Shown here: positions 1 to 7,472 of the stretch, piece after piece
Numbering within the stretch: the stretch's first letter is position 1
How the letters are laid out: every line of letters starts with the position of its first letter
DNA from: Chitinophagales bacterium
Lineage (GTDB): Bacteria > Bacteroidota > Bacteroidia > Chitinophagales > JADIYW01
Length of the DNA: 10,632 nucleotides
Reading direction: 5' to 3'
Assembly: GCA_020848315.1 (NCBI GenBank)
Contig: JADLAH010000028.1
Span: forward strand, 1 to 10,632
Notes under the pieces: model-generated
What the model was told of the DNA's origin: nothing
Databases searched by the model: none
The model's input: only the letters and a program-made list of their open reading frames with translations
Program-made: the position numbers and the translations under genes

Positions 1-413
1 CAGAAATAGGAGAGGTGCTGTCTATCAAAAATAATACTGCGACAGTGGCCTTCGGACAGATACAAACCAAAGTGAAGTTGTCTGCTTTGCAGCCGGTGAA
101 AGAGAATAAGTCGGCAGTAACGACATCCAAAAACAGATTCTCATCTAAAATTCTGATAGAAAAAAGTGAATTTGATTTTAACCTCGATGTGCGGGGTATG
201 ATGAAGGATGAGGCTATTATCACATTGGATAATTTTATGGACAAGGCGGTGATGTATGGTATTCATAAAATCAAAATCATACATGGTAGAGGAACCGGAG
301 CGCTGAAACAGGCTGTTCAGTTTTATCTGAAAAAATATCCGCACGTGAAGTCTTATCAGCATGAAAGTGAGCAATATGGCGGCGATGGAATTACGTTGGT
401 GGAACTAAAATAA
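1..413 (+). CDS. mutS2: MutS2 (endonuclease MutS2), C-terminal fragment with KOW-like and Smr regions; 5' end outside window
   Basis: MutS2 is a MutS-family ATPase with a C-terminal Smr nuclease domain, linked in different bacteria to suppression of recombination and to ribosome-collision rescue. Only about 136 codons of a protein normally near 800 residues are present. The reading frame is open from base 3 (EIGEVLSIKNN...), so the GTG at 15 is an internal valine and not the start. The first 30 residues, with the pattern GEVLSI...ATVAFG...VKLSAL, match the short beta-rich KOW-like segment preceding Smr in MutS2. The Smr domain follows, with its two hallmark motifs LDVRG (183-197) and HGRGTG (282-299), and the protein ends in GGDGITLVELK, the usual MutS2 terminus. 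The ATPase and clamp regions lie outside the window. The stop is TAA at 411-413. A stand-alone Smr protein is unlikely because the KOW-like segment is attached and the frame runs off the edge. Confidence 0.92.
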   Translation, partial: EIGEVLSIKNNTATVAFGQIQTKVKLSALQPVKENKSAVTTSKNRFSSKILIEKSEFDFNLDVRGMMKDEAIITLDNFMDKAVMYGIHKIKIIHGRGTGALKQAVQFYLKKYPHVKSYQHESEQYGGDGITLVELK

Positions 414-437
414 TTTCCTTTTTTTTTCCGAAAACCC

Positions 438-445
438 TATATTTA
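438..445 (+). promoter_or_regulatory. Possible Bacteroidota -7 box (TATATTTA) before the peptidase operon
   Basis: TATATTTA differs at one base from the Bacteroidota -7 consensus TAnnTTTG. TTTC at 414-417, 20 bases upstream, could be the -33 element (consensus TTTG, one mismatch). Transcription would begin around 449-452, giving a leader of roughly 12-15 bases before the ATG at 464. The 50-base gap after mutS2 leaves room for a promoter, but the region is AT-rich and both boxes are imperfect. Confidence 0.35.
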
Positions 446-463
446 TATAAAATCTACTTAGCT

Positions 464-3400
464 ATGACTAAGCCCTTTGCGCTTTTAATATATATCATTC
501 TGTGGAGTCAGTTATTGCTGGCCAAATCATTGCAGTGGACTTCCGTTGATTTGCAGCAGTTATCCAATCCAGCGGCGAAAATAAATACCGCTGGATTTCG
601 CTACATGGAGGAAGATTATCTGATCATTCAACCATCGCAAAATGAGTGGAATAAAGTGCAATCAGAGGAAGTGCAGGTGCTCTCCTATTTGGGGGATGGA
701 ATTTACTGGGTAAAAACTAAATCAGCGAATACCGCACGTCTAAAGCAGTTGTCTCCGATTGTTACGGGTTATCTGCAGCCGGAATCAAAAATATCTGAGG
801 AGTGTTTGCAACTGAGCGGCACTGTTCCGGTTACAATTTTGTATGCGAATACTATTTCTTTTCAGCAACTGAATAGTCTGCTGGCAGCTTCCGGCATATC
901 CACCACCCTGCAAAACACCGGCTATCCCGGACAGTGCAGCGCGGAACTGAATGCGAAGCAGATACGTGCCATCGCGGAATTGCCTGTAATACTGCATATC
1001 GAAAAAAGCTATCCGCAAAAAAATAAATTGCTGTATGAAGCCGGTACGATTCTCGGTGTGAGCCAAGTGCAGGAAAATCTCCCCTACGGTTATAACCTGA
1101 AAGGACAGGGTATGCGTGTCGGTATCTGGGATGAGGGCGCGGTCGGCACACATATTGATTTGCCCAAAAGCAGAAATATAGTGGTAGATAAAGAAGTCAA
1201 CCTTCCGGTGTATCAGGTGCATGCTACTGAAGTGGGCGGATGTATTGGAAGTAACGGAAATGTATTTGCATTGAATAAAGGTGTCGCGCCGTTGGTCAAT
1301 ATGTACTACTGGGATTTATTGAATGATATCGTATCTGAAGTGAGAACAGCCAAAACAGGCTATGATATTGATATTTCCAATCACTCCTATAATTTTACCA
1401 ATACCAACTGTTTTCAGTCAGGATTATATATTGCCGACGCGGCAAATCTGGATGCTGTTGTAGCGGAAAATCCAACTTTACTGCCGATTGTTGCGGTCGG
1501 TAATTCCGCCTCTATTTGTGCTTCTACCGATACTTTCCGTTCCGTGGACATCGGATTTCAGGGATGTAAAAATGCCATCACAGTGGGCTGGTTGTTTGGT
1601 AATGAAAAGATTGTGGGCAATAGCGGCAGGGGCCCAACAGAAGATGGTCGTCTGAAGCCGGAATTAGTGGCAAAGGGATTTGGTGTCGGTGTAACTGCTC
1701 CAAACAATAGCTTTGCCACGGTATATGGATCATCCTATGCAGCGCCACAGGTGGCGGGTTTGGCGGCCTTGATGCAGCAACAGTATAAAAAGCAATTCGG
1801 AACCACACCGAACGGCGCGCTGATGAAAGCAATTTTATGTAATACCGCCCGCGATATGGGAAATCCCGGCCCGGATTATACCTTCGGATTCGGAAAGCCT
1901 GATGCCTATAAAGCCATCTATTCCGTCGAACAGTCACTGTTTGTGGAAGGGAATGTGGAGCCCGGTGCATTTCAGTCACACGGTATCACGGTGCCACAAG
2001 GTACCGCAAAATTAAGCGTTACGCTGAACTGGACAGATAAAGCCGGAAATCCGATTGCGGAAAAAACTATCGTTCAGAATCTCGACCTGAAAGTGGTGAC
2101 TCCGGCAGGCGATACGGTATTACCCTGGAAACTGAATCCGGAATCCTTTAAAAACAATGCCTTCCGCGGTGTAGATAATATCAACACGATAGAGCAGGTG
2201 ACTATTAATAATCCCGTTGCCGGCAGCTATCAACTGGTGGTGAAGGGGACGCAATTGCCATTTGGTCAGCAGGCTTATGCCGTGGCTTACCTTGCACAAC
2301 CGCGCAAAATAGAGCTTGCTTATCCAAACGGCAGTGAGGTACTGGATGCCGGTGCAGTGCTTGATATTCGTTGGTTTGCCAATGGCATCGACTCATTGGG
2401 TAGAATTGACTTTTCAGATAACAACGGTGTTACCTGGCAGACACTCGTTAATAATATTCAACTCAGAACACAAAAATATACCACCAGTGTGCCGGCTGTC
2501 AGCAGCAATCAGTGTCTGGTGCGTATCGTTTATGGAGGTAATCAGACTGTGTCTGCCTCTGCCTTCACGATTGGTAATCAGATTTTCTATCCGAATATTC
2601 TGCACGCCGTTTGTGATAAATCTGTCAGAATCACCTGGCCTTCGGTGTCGGGTGCCAGCGGATATAAAGTCTATCTCTTCGCAGATACGGCTTGGGTAAA
2701 TGTCGGCCAAACGACCGGTACAGCGTATACCATCAGCAATCTGAAAAACGGACAACAGTATTTTTATGCGTTGTCTACTATAAAAAACGGCGTCGAAGGA
2801 AACCGTAGTCTTGCCAATGGGTTTATTCCAACACCTACTGCGGCTTGTGCTTCCGTGAATGATGTCGGAGTCTATACGTTGTTGTCACCGAAAGGCGGCA
2901 GAAAACTGACTTCATCTGCGCTTACTGCGAATGAGAGATTGTCCTTCATCATTAAAAATTACGGAACCGCCACGCAAACAGCGGTTGGTGTCAGTTATAC
3001 CATCAATAACGGGCCTGTGCGCTCCGCCACGCTGACGGAAACCATGACGGGCAGCGATACCGCCATAATTCAATTCGCCATCCCGGAAAACCTGAGTGCG
3101 GAAGGAAACTATACGGTAAAGGCCTGGTCGCAACTGGTGGCAGATGAAAACAGAGGAAACGATACGCTGGTGTATGTGATTCGTCATCTGCCGAATCCGG
3201 TAGTTACGCTGCCTTTTAATGAATCATTCGAACAGGTGAACGAGCATCTGACGGAAGCTGTATTCGGGATGAACGGTATATCGTATGCAGACTTCTATCC
3301 GGAGCCGGGCGGCAGATTGCGGACGACGGAAGGTAATCTCTTTGCGCGAAGTGGAAGTAATGCACTTACGCTGGATAATTATCTGAACAGCGCACAGCGC

Positions 3401-5698
3401 AAGAATGAGGTGATATTTACACTGAACCTATCTTCCTATGTTGATTCTGTTGTGATGTTGTCACTTAATTTTCTGAACAGGGCTGAAACAGACAGTCTGG
3501 ATTATATCTATGCCCGCGGAAATGATGCACAGCCATGGGTGTTGGTGTATAATTTGTATACCAATCGTCCGACACCATCCATATATAAAAATACCGGCGG
3601 GATTAATCTGTATAAATTGCTGAAGTTGAATAATGGTCAGGATTTTTCCGCATCCACACAGATTAAGATAGTGCAGACAGGCAACAAACCAGCGAATAAT
3701 ATGTACGGCAATGGGGGTTATACTTTTGATGATTTATCCTTGTATGTTGCCGGAAAAGATGTAGGAATTGCAGATGTACAAGTCAAGAAAATACATTGCA
3801 TCAATAATTATATCCCGCAAAGGATAAAAATAAAAGTACAAAACAATGCTCCGGTGGCATTAAATAATATTCCTGTTTTTTATCAGGTGAATAATAATCC
3901 GCCGGTGAGTGAAATTATATCTGCGTCAATAGCCTCAGATGCACAGCTGGAATATATATTCAATCAGGCATTGCAACTGACTTCACCGGGATTGTATACA
4001 ATAAAAGTGTGGGTGCAGAATGCCGGCGACCAATACCGTTTGAATGACTCTGTCAATACGGCATCTATCATCATTTTGCCGTCAACAAATACATTCCCTT
4101 ATTACAACGACTTTGAATCCAATGACGCACAATTAATTTCGGAAGGAATTAGTAATTCCTGGATTTGGACGCAGCCGTCCAAATATTACATCGACAATGC
4201 TGCGCAGGATAACCGCGCATGGACAACCGGAGGAAGTAAAGGTTATAACTTCAATGAATATTCTCACTTATACCTCGGTTGTCTCGATATGTCTTCGCTG
4301 ACCAAAGATCCGCTGATTGCATTTAATATGGTCAGCATCATGCAGACGCAATCAGATTCCGCTTTTGCGGAATATTCAACAGATGGCATCAGCTGGAAAC
4401 GCCTGGGATGTTACAACTGCGGCCTGAACTGGTACAACGGCTTTCAGGGAAAACCATATTGGGATAAAACCATCTATCCGTGGCAGACAGTACATACCAC
4501 GTTGCCATTGTCGGAACTTGCGGACAAAACCAACTTCATGTATCGCATCACGCTGCAGACAGATGATTTCGCAGCAGCGGACGGCATCGGTATCGATGAC
4601 CTGCATATATTGCCGGATTATGAGGAAATGTCAGGGACGGATTCATCCTACGTGACACAGGTTTCCGATGGCAATGGCTGGATATCTTTCTACCGAAACG
4701 GTCGTCTGATTGCATCACTGCACGATGATGGTAATGCATTGGGAAATGTAGTACTTGGAGTGGAATCTGATGAATCCAAGCGCAAGTTTTTTGCCAATAA
4801 GAATATACTGCCGCGCAATTGGGTCATAAAGCCACAAAATGCGATGGCCGGAAATTACACCTTGCGGCTTTATCTGCTTAATTCGGAATATACCGGCTTT
4901 GTACTGGAAGAAGATTCCATCAACAGAATGGGCGATATTGGTCTGCTCCGTTATCTGGGCTTAAATACGAATCTGGATATTTCCGATAATCATGTGCGCT
5001 CTTCTTACAAATGGTTTACGCCACAGGATATTCAGTTTTACCCTTACCAGAACGGTTATTATGTGGAGTTCAAAACCGATACCTTGGGCGAATTTTACCT
5101 GATCAGCACCCGTACTGATAAGGATGCCATTCAGAGTGTGAATATGGTGGATTTCTCTGCTAAAATTATTAATGATGATGTATTGCTGGAATGGCAGACA
5201 TCCACGGAAATCAACAGCCGCGACTTTATCATTCAATATGCTTTTGATGCGGCCACTTTCATCGATATTGATACCGTTCCTGCCGGTGGAAATTCTGTTT
5301 CTTTCACGCCTTATGATTACCTGCATGTGCTCAATGCCACGCAAGGTGTCTTTTATTACAGGATAAAAATTATCGACAACTCCAATAAGGTGTCATACAG
5401 TCTGATTGATTCAGTGTCTTTTGCGCCATTGGTAGGCATCAGACAAGAAACGTTGACCATGAAGGCTTACGCCGGCATGGATGATATCTATCTGCAACTC
5501 GATAATCTGTTGCCACAGCAAGGTAAGGTGTTGGTGTATGATGTGAAGGGACAGTTGATGTTCAGTCGTTCGCTTTCGTTGCAGCGTGGAGAACAGCCGC
5601 TGAAAATCCCAGCTTTTGCGGGATGGGGAAAAGGAGCTTACTTCCTGCAGTTGCAAACGGCAGATAAATATTATTACTCGAAACTTATCAAATACTGA
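464..5698 (+). CDS. Giant secreted subtilisin-like (S8) serine peptidase with CARDB/adhesin-like modules and a T9SS sorting domain
   Basis: A 1744-residue protein predicted to cross the inner membrane by Sec and the outer membrane by T9SS, ending cell-attached or released. Residues 1-20 form a signal peptide (MTK, hydrophobic stretch to LLLA). Residues 21 to about 205 look like a propeptide. The S8 catalytic domain spans about 206-485: Asp223 in GIWDEG, His253 in VHATEVGG, oxyanion Asn347 in AVGNS, and Ser424 in GSSYAAP. The triad is complete, so activity is expected. Then follow a P-domain/PPC-like beta sandwich (about 490-612), an Ig-like unit (614-703), an FN3-like unit (709-787), a CARDB-like unit (799-908), a MAM/cleaved-adhesin-like unit (914-1096), a second CARDB-like unit (1099-1205), a second adhesin-like unit (1211-1383), an unnamed beta-rich module (1385-1549), an FN3-like unit (1560-1655), and a C-terminal sorting domain (about 1663-1744) with KGAYFLQL and a final KLIKY. 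Substrate is unknown. Its stop overlaps the mnmD start. Confidence 0.9.
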   Translation: MTKPFALLIYIILWSQLLLAKSLQWTSVDLQQLSNPAAKINTAGFRYMEEDYLIIQPSQNEWNKVQSEEVQVLSYLGDGIYWVKTKSANTARLKQLSPIVTGYLQPESKISEECLQLSGTVPVTILYANTISFQQLNSLLAASGISTTLQNTGYPGQCSAELNAKQIRAIAELPVILHIEKSYPQKNKLLYEAGTILGVSQVQENLPYGYNLKGQGMRVGIWDEGAVGTHIDLPKSRNIVVDKEVNLPVYQVHATEVGGCIGSNGNVFALNKGVAPLVNMYYWDLLNDIVSEVRTAKTGYDIDISNHSYNFTNTNCFQSGLYIADAANLDAVVAENPTLLPIVAVGNSASICASTDTFRSVDIGFQGCKNAITVGWLFGNEKIVGNSGRGPTEDGRLKPELVAKGFGVGVTAPNNSFATVYGSSYAAPQVAGLAALMQQQYKKQFGTTPNGALMKAILCNTARDMGNPGPDYTFGFGKPDAYKAIYSVEQSLFVEGNVEPGAFQSHGITVPQGTAKLSVTLNWTDKAGNPIAEKTIVQNLDLKVVTPAGDTVLPWKLNPESFKNNAFRGVDNINTIEQVTINNPVAGSYQLVVKGTQLPFGQQAYAVAYLAQPRKIELAYPNGSEVLDAGAVLDIRWFANGIDSLGRIDFSDNNGVTWQTLVNNIQLRTQKYTTSVPAVSSNQCLVRIVYGGNQTVSASAFTIGNQIFYPNILHAVCDKSVRITWPSVSGASGYKVYLFADTAWVNVGQTTGTAYTISNLKNGQQYFYALSTIKNGVEGNRSLANGFIPTPTAACASVNDVGVYTLLSPKGGRKLTSSALTANERLSFIIKNYGTATQTAVGVSYTINNGPVRSATLTETMTGSDTAIIQFAIPENLSAEGNYTVKAWSQLVADENRGNDTLVYVIRHLPNPVVTLPFNESFEQVNEHLTEAVFGMNGISYADFYPEPGGRLRTTEGNLFARSGSNALTLDNYLNSAQRKNEVIFTLNLSSYVDSVVMLSLNFLNRAETDSLDYIYARGNDAQPWVLVYNLYTNRPTPSIYKNTGGINLYKLLKLNNGQDFSASTQIKIVQTGNKPANNMYGNGGYTFDDLSLYVAGKDVGIADVQVKKIHCINNYIPQRIKIKVQNNAPVALNNIPVFYQVNNNPPVSEIISASIASDAQLEYIFNQALQLTSPGLYTIKVWVQNAGDQYRLNDSVNTASIIILPSTNTFPYYNDFESNDAQLISEGISNSWIWTQPSKYYIDNAAQDNRAWTTGGSKGYNFNEYSHLYLGCLDMSSLTKDPLIAFNMVSIMQTQSDSAFAEYSTDGISWKRLGCYNCGLNWYNGFQGKPYWDKTIYPWQTVHTTLPLSELADKTNFMYRITLQTDDFAAADGIGIDDLHILPDYEEMSGTDSSYVTQVSDGNGWISFYRNGRLIASLHDDGNALGNVVLGVESDESKRKFFANKNILPRNWVIKPQNAMAGNYTLRLYLLNSEYTGFVLEEDSINRMGDIGLLRYLGLNTNLDISDNHVRSSYKWFTPQDIQFYPYQNGYYVEFKTDTLGEFYLISTRTDKDAIQSVNMVDFSAKIINDDVLLEWQTSTEINSRDFIIQYAFDAATFIDIDTVPAGGNSVSFTPYDYLHVLNATQGVFYYRIKIIDNSNKVSYSLIDSVSFAPLVGIRQETLTMKAYAGMDDIYLQLDNLLPQQGKVLVYDVKGQLMFSRSLSLQRGEQPLKIPAFAGWGKGAYFLQLQTADKYYYSKLIKY

Positions 5699-6375
5699 TG
5701 CAGCCTTTACAAGTTGTTTCTACCAGTGATGGAAGTTCCTCTGTGTATAATCCTGTCTTTGACGGATATTATCATTCCCGGCATGGAGCCATTCAGGAGT
5801 CGGAACATGTTTTTATGGCAGCGGGATTAAACCAGTTGCTGCTACAACAGAAGCATATCAATGTGTTGGAAATAGGATTCGGAACAGGACTCAATGCGCT
5901 GCTGACTTATTATCACGCCCGGCAAAACGGAGTGGTAATACATTACACTTCGCTGGAGAAATTTCCGCTGGATGAAAGTGTTTACACCGAATTGAATTAC
6001 GCTGCTCAGTTGCAACTGGGAGAAGAAGGTCAGCGTTTTTTTCTGGACTTACATAAGGAAAAATGGAATACGGAAGTATCACTTCGGCCTGATTTTATTT
6101 TGCATAAACGGCAAATGGATATTCAGGATTTCAGCGCACCGGAACAGTTTGAGCTCATTTATTTTGATGCCTTTGCGCCCACGGCACAGCCTGAATTGTG
6201 GTCGGATGCTGTCTTTGTTGCGATGTATCATGCATTGCGCCCGGGTGGAATATTGGTAACCTATTGCGCAAAAGGAGAAGTGAAGCGTGCGATGAAAAGA
6301 GCGGGTTTTACATTGGAAGCATTGCCCGGTCCGCCCGGAAAACGGGAGATGACTCGGGCCCTGAAAATTTTATAA
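5698..6375 (+). CDS. mnmD: MnmD, tRNA 5-aminomethyl(-2-thio)uridine methyltransferase (stand-alone MnmC2-type domain)
   Basis: A cytoplasmic SAM-dependent methyltransferase that in this family converts nm5(s2)U to mnm5(s2)U at wobble position 34 of tRNAs reading split codon boxes. The 225 residues match the length of single-domain MnmD, corresponding to the N-terminal half of fused MnmC. Visible signatures are the family-typical N-terminus (TSDGSSSVYNP, then YYHSRHGAIQESEHVF), SAM motif I LEIGFGTG (57-64), the acidic SAM-ribose-type motif TSLEKFPL (84-91), DAFAPTAQPELW (157-168), RPGG (181-184), and the C-terminal GKREMTRA (214-221). The ATG at 5698 overlaps the TGA of the peptidase gene by one base and starts exactly at the family's conserved N-terminus, so this start is well supported. 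The gene is followed without a gap by the FAD oxidoreductase. Assignment to the family is firm; the exact tRNA substrates in this organism are inferred. Confidence 0.88.
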   Translation: MQPLQVVSTSDGSSSVYNPVFDGYYHSRHGAIQESEHVFMAAGLNQLLLQQKHINVLEIGFGTGLNALLTYYHARQNGVVIHYTSLEKFPLDESVYTELNYAAQLQLGEEGQRFFLDLHKEKWNTEVSLRPDFILHKRQMDIQDFSAPEQFELIYFDAFAPTAQPELWSDAVFVAMYHALRPGGILVTYCAKGEVKRAMKRAGFTLEALPGPPGKREMTRALKIL

Positions 6376-7424
6376 TGATGGAAGAAGAGATAGAATATTT
6401 AATAGTTGGACAAGGAATTGCGGGAACGATGTTGAGCCATTTTCTGCTTCGGCAAAACAAAAAAATAAAAGTAATAGATCTTTTTCATCCCAATTCATCT
6501 TCCAATATCGCGGCAGGTGTGGTAAATCCTGTCACCGGCCGGCGGATGGCAAAATCCTGGATGATAGATGAGCTATTGCCTTTTGCCAAACAGGTATACC
6601 GCGAGTTGGAAAAGGAATTAAAAGTCAGTTTCCTTTTTGAACAACCAATATACAGGATATTTTCTTCAGAGGATGACAAAAAAATATGGGATAAGAAGAA
6701 ACAGGATGCTGAGTATTTCGAATACCTCGGCGACTGGCTGCCGCAAACAGATGATCATATCGAGTCGCCCTATGGAATAGGCATTATTAAAAATGCGATG
6801 TGGATGGATGTGCCGGTGCTGATACGGGCTTTCAGAGAAAAGCTCTTGCAGGAGAATTTATTACTCGAAGATTCTTTTGATTACGAGCGGTTGGAAATGG
6901 ATGAGAATGGATTCCGATATGGCCATCTGCGTGCAAAGTATCTCGTTTTTTGTGAAGGATACAAGGCAATCTATAATCCGTTTTTCTCGTCTATTCCTTT
7001 TACAACGGCCAAAGGCGAACATCTGGTGGTGCAATCCGAGCAGTTGTCTACCGGCAGGATTTACAACAGGAATACGTATATCCTGCCCAAAAGTCCAGGT
7101 CGGTACACACTTGGTTCCACCTTTGTTTGGGATGATTTGAGTGAAACCGTTTCGGAAGAAAGCAGGAAGGAATTGCTGGCGAAATGGCATAAAATGACTA
7201 GTGCGGATGCCATAATTGTGGAGGAAAAAGCCGGTATACGTCCAACGATGAAAGACCGCCGGCCTGTTGTCGGCAGACACACAAAATGGCCGCATATGTT
7301 TATCCTGAATGGCATGGGTACCAAAGGTGTGTCTCTTTCTCCGTATTTTTCGTGGCAACTGATTCAGTATATACAATCGGGCAATCCGCTGCCGGAAGAA
7401 GTGAACCCTGACAGATTTGTTTAA
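6375..7424 (+). CDS. FAD-dependent DAO-family oxidoreductase, candidate MnmC1-like partner of MnmD
   Basis: A 349-residue predicted cytoplasmic flavoprotein. It opens with a Rossmann FAD-binding motif VGQGIAGTMLSHFLL (11-25; GxGxxG at 12-17) followed by Asp35 at the end of the second strand, which would hold the FAD ribose. SSNIAAGVVNPVTGRR (42-57) corresponds to the segment after the first Rossmann unit in glycine-oxidase/MnmC-type proteins. The C-terminus carries GIRPTMKDRRPVVG (287-300) and NGMGTKGVSLSP (312-323), the usual DAO-family closing motifs. The frame is open upstream to an ATG at 6198, but that start would overlap mnmD by 178 bases and add sequence unlike the family. The ATG at 6375 (TAATG, one-base overlap with the mnmD stop) or the next codon at 6378 is therefore chosen. 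In fused MnmC this domain oxidatively converts cmnm5U to nm5U, the substrate of the methyltransferase half. That role here is inferred from adjacency and fold; a different amine or amino-acid oxidase remains possible. Confidence 0.78.
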   Translation: MMEEEIEYLIVGQGIAGTMLSHFLLRQNKKIKVIDLFHPNSSSNIAAGVVNPVTGRRMAKSWMIDELLPFAKQVYRELEKELKVSFLFEQPIYRIFSSEDDKKIWDKKKQDAEYFEYLGDWLPQTDDHIESPYGIGIIKNAMWMDVPVLIRAFREKLLQENLLLEDSFDYERLEMDENGFRYGHLRAKYLVFCEGYKAIYNPFFSSIPFTTAKGEHLVVQSEQLSTGRIYNRNTYILPKSPGRYTLGSTFVWDDLSETVSEESRKELLAKWHKMTSADAIIVEEKAGIRPTMKDRRPVVGRHTKWPHMFILNGMGTKGVSLSPYFSWQLIQYIQSGNPLPEEVNPDRFV

Positions 7425-7460
7425 ATTTCCAACCTCATTTTATTCATCTAAATTAAACGC

Positions 7461-7468
7461 TATATTTG
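7461..7468 (+). promoter_or_regulatory. Bacteroidota -7 promoter box TATATTTG, giving a near-leaderless transcript
   Basis: TATATTTG is an exact match to TAnnTTTG. TTTT at 7438-7441 lies 19 bases upstream and fits the -33 element with one mismatch. The box ends four bases before the ATG at 7473, so transcription would start at or just before the start codon. It lies in the 48-base gap after the FAD oxidoreductase and suggests that the next gene is transcribed separately from the upstream operon. Confidence 0.55.
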
Positions 7469-7472
7469 TATC

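Noticed and set aside
387..430. Possible rho-independent terminator after mutS2: GGAATT...AATTTCC followed by nine Ts
   Set aside because: The T-tract (419-427) is real, but the only stems I can pair are short, AT-rich or need a bulge and begin inside the coding end. Too weak to annotate.
6198..6374. Upstream extension of the FAD oxidoreductase frame to an ATG at 6198
   Set aside because: It would overlap mnmD by 178 bases and add 59 residues rich in Cys, Arg and Ser that do not look like the family. The TAATG start at 6375 places the Rossmann motif right at the N-terminus, as expected.
6861..7376. 171-codon - strand frame inside the FAD oxidoreductase gene
   Set aside because: It is fully antisense to a gene with clear family motifs; its sequence shows no domain or credible start context. 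The same applies to the - strand frames inside the peptidase gene, for example 785-1222 and 1578-1979.
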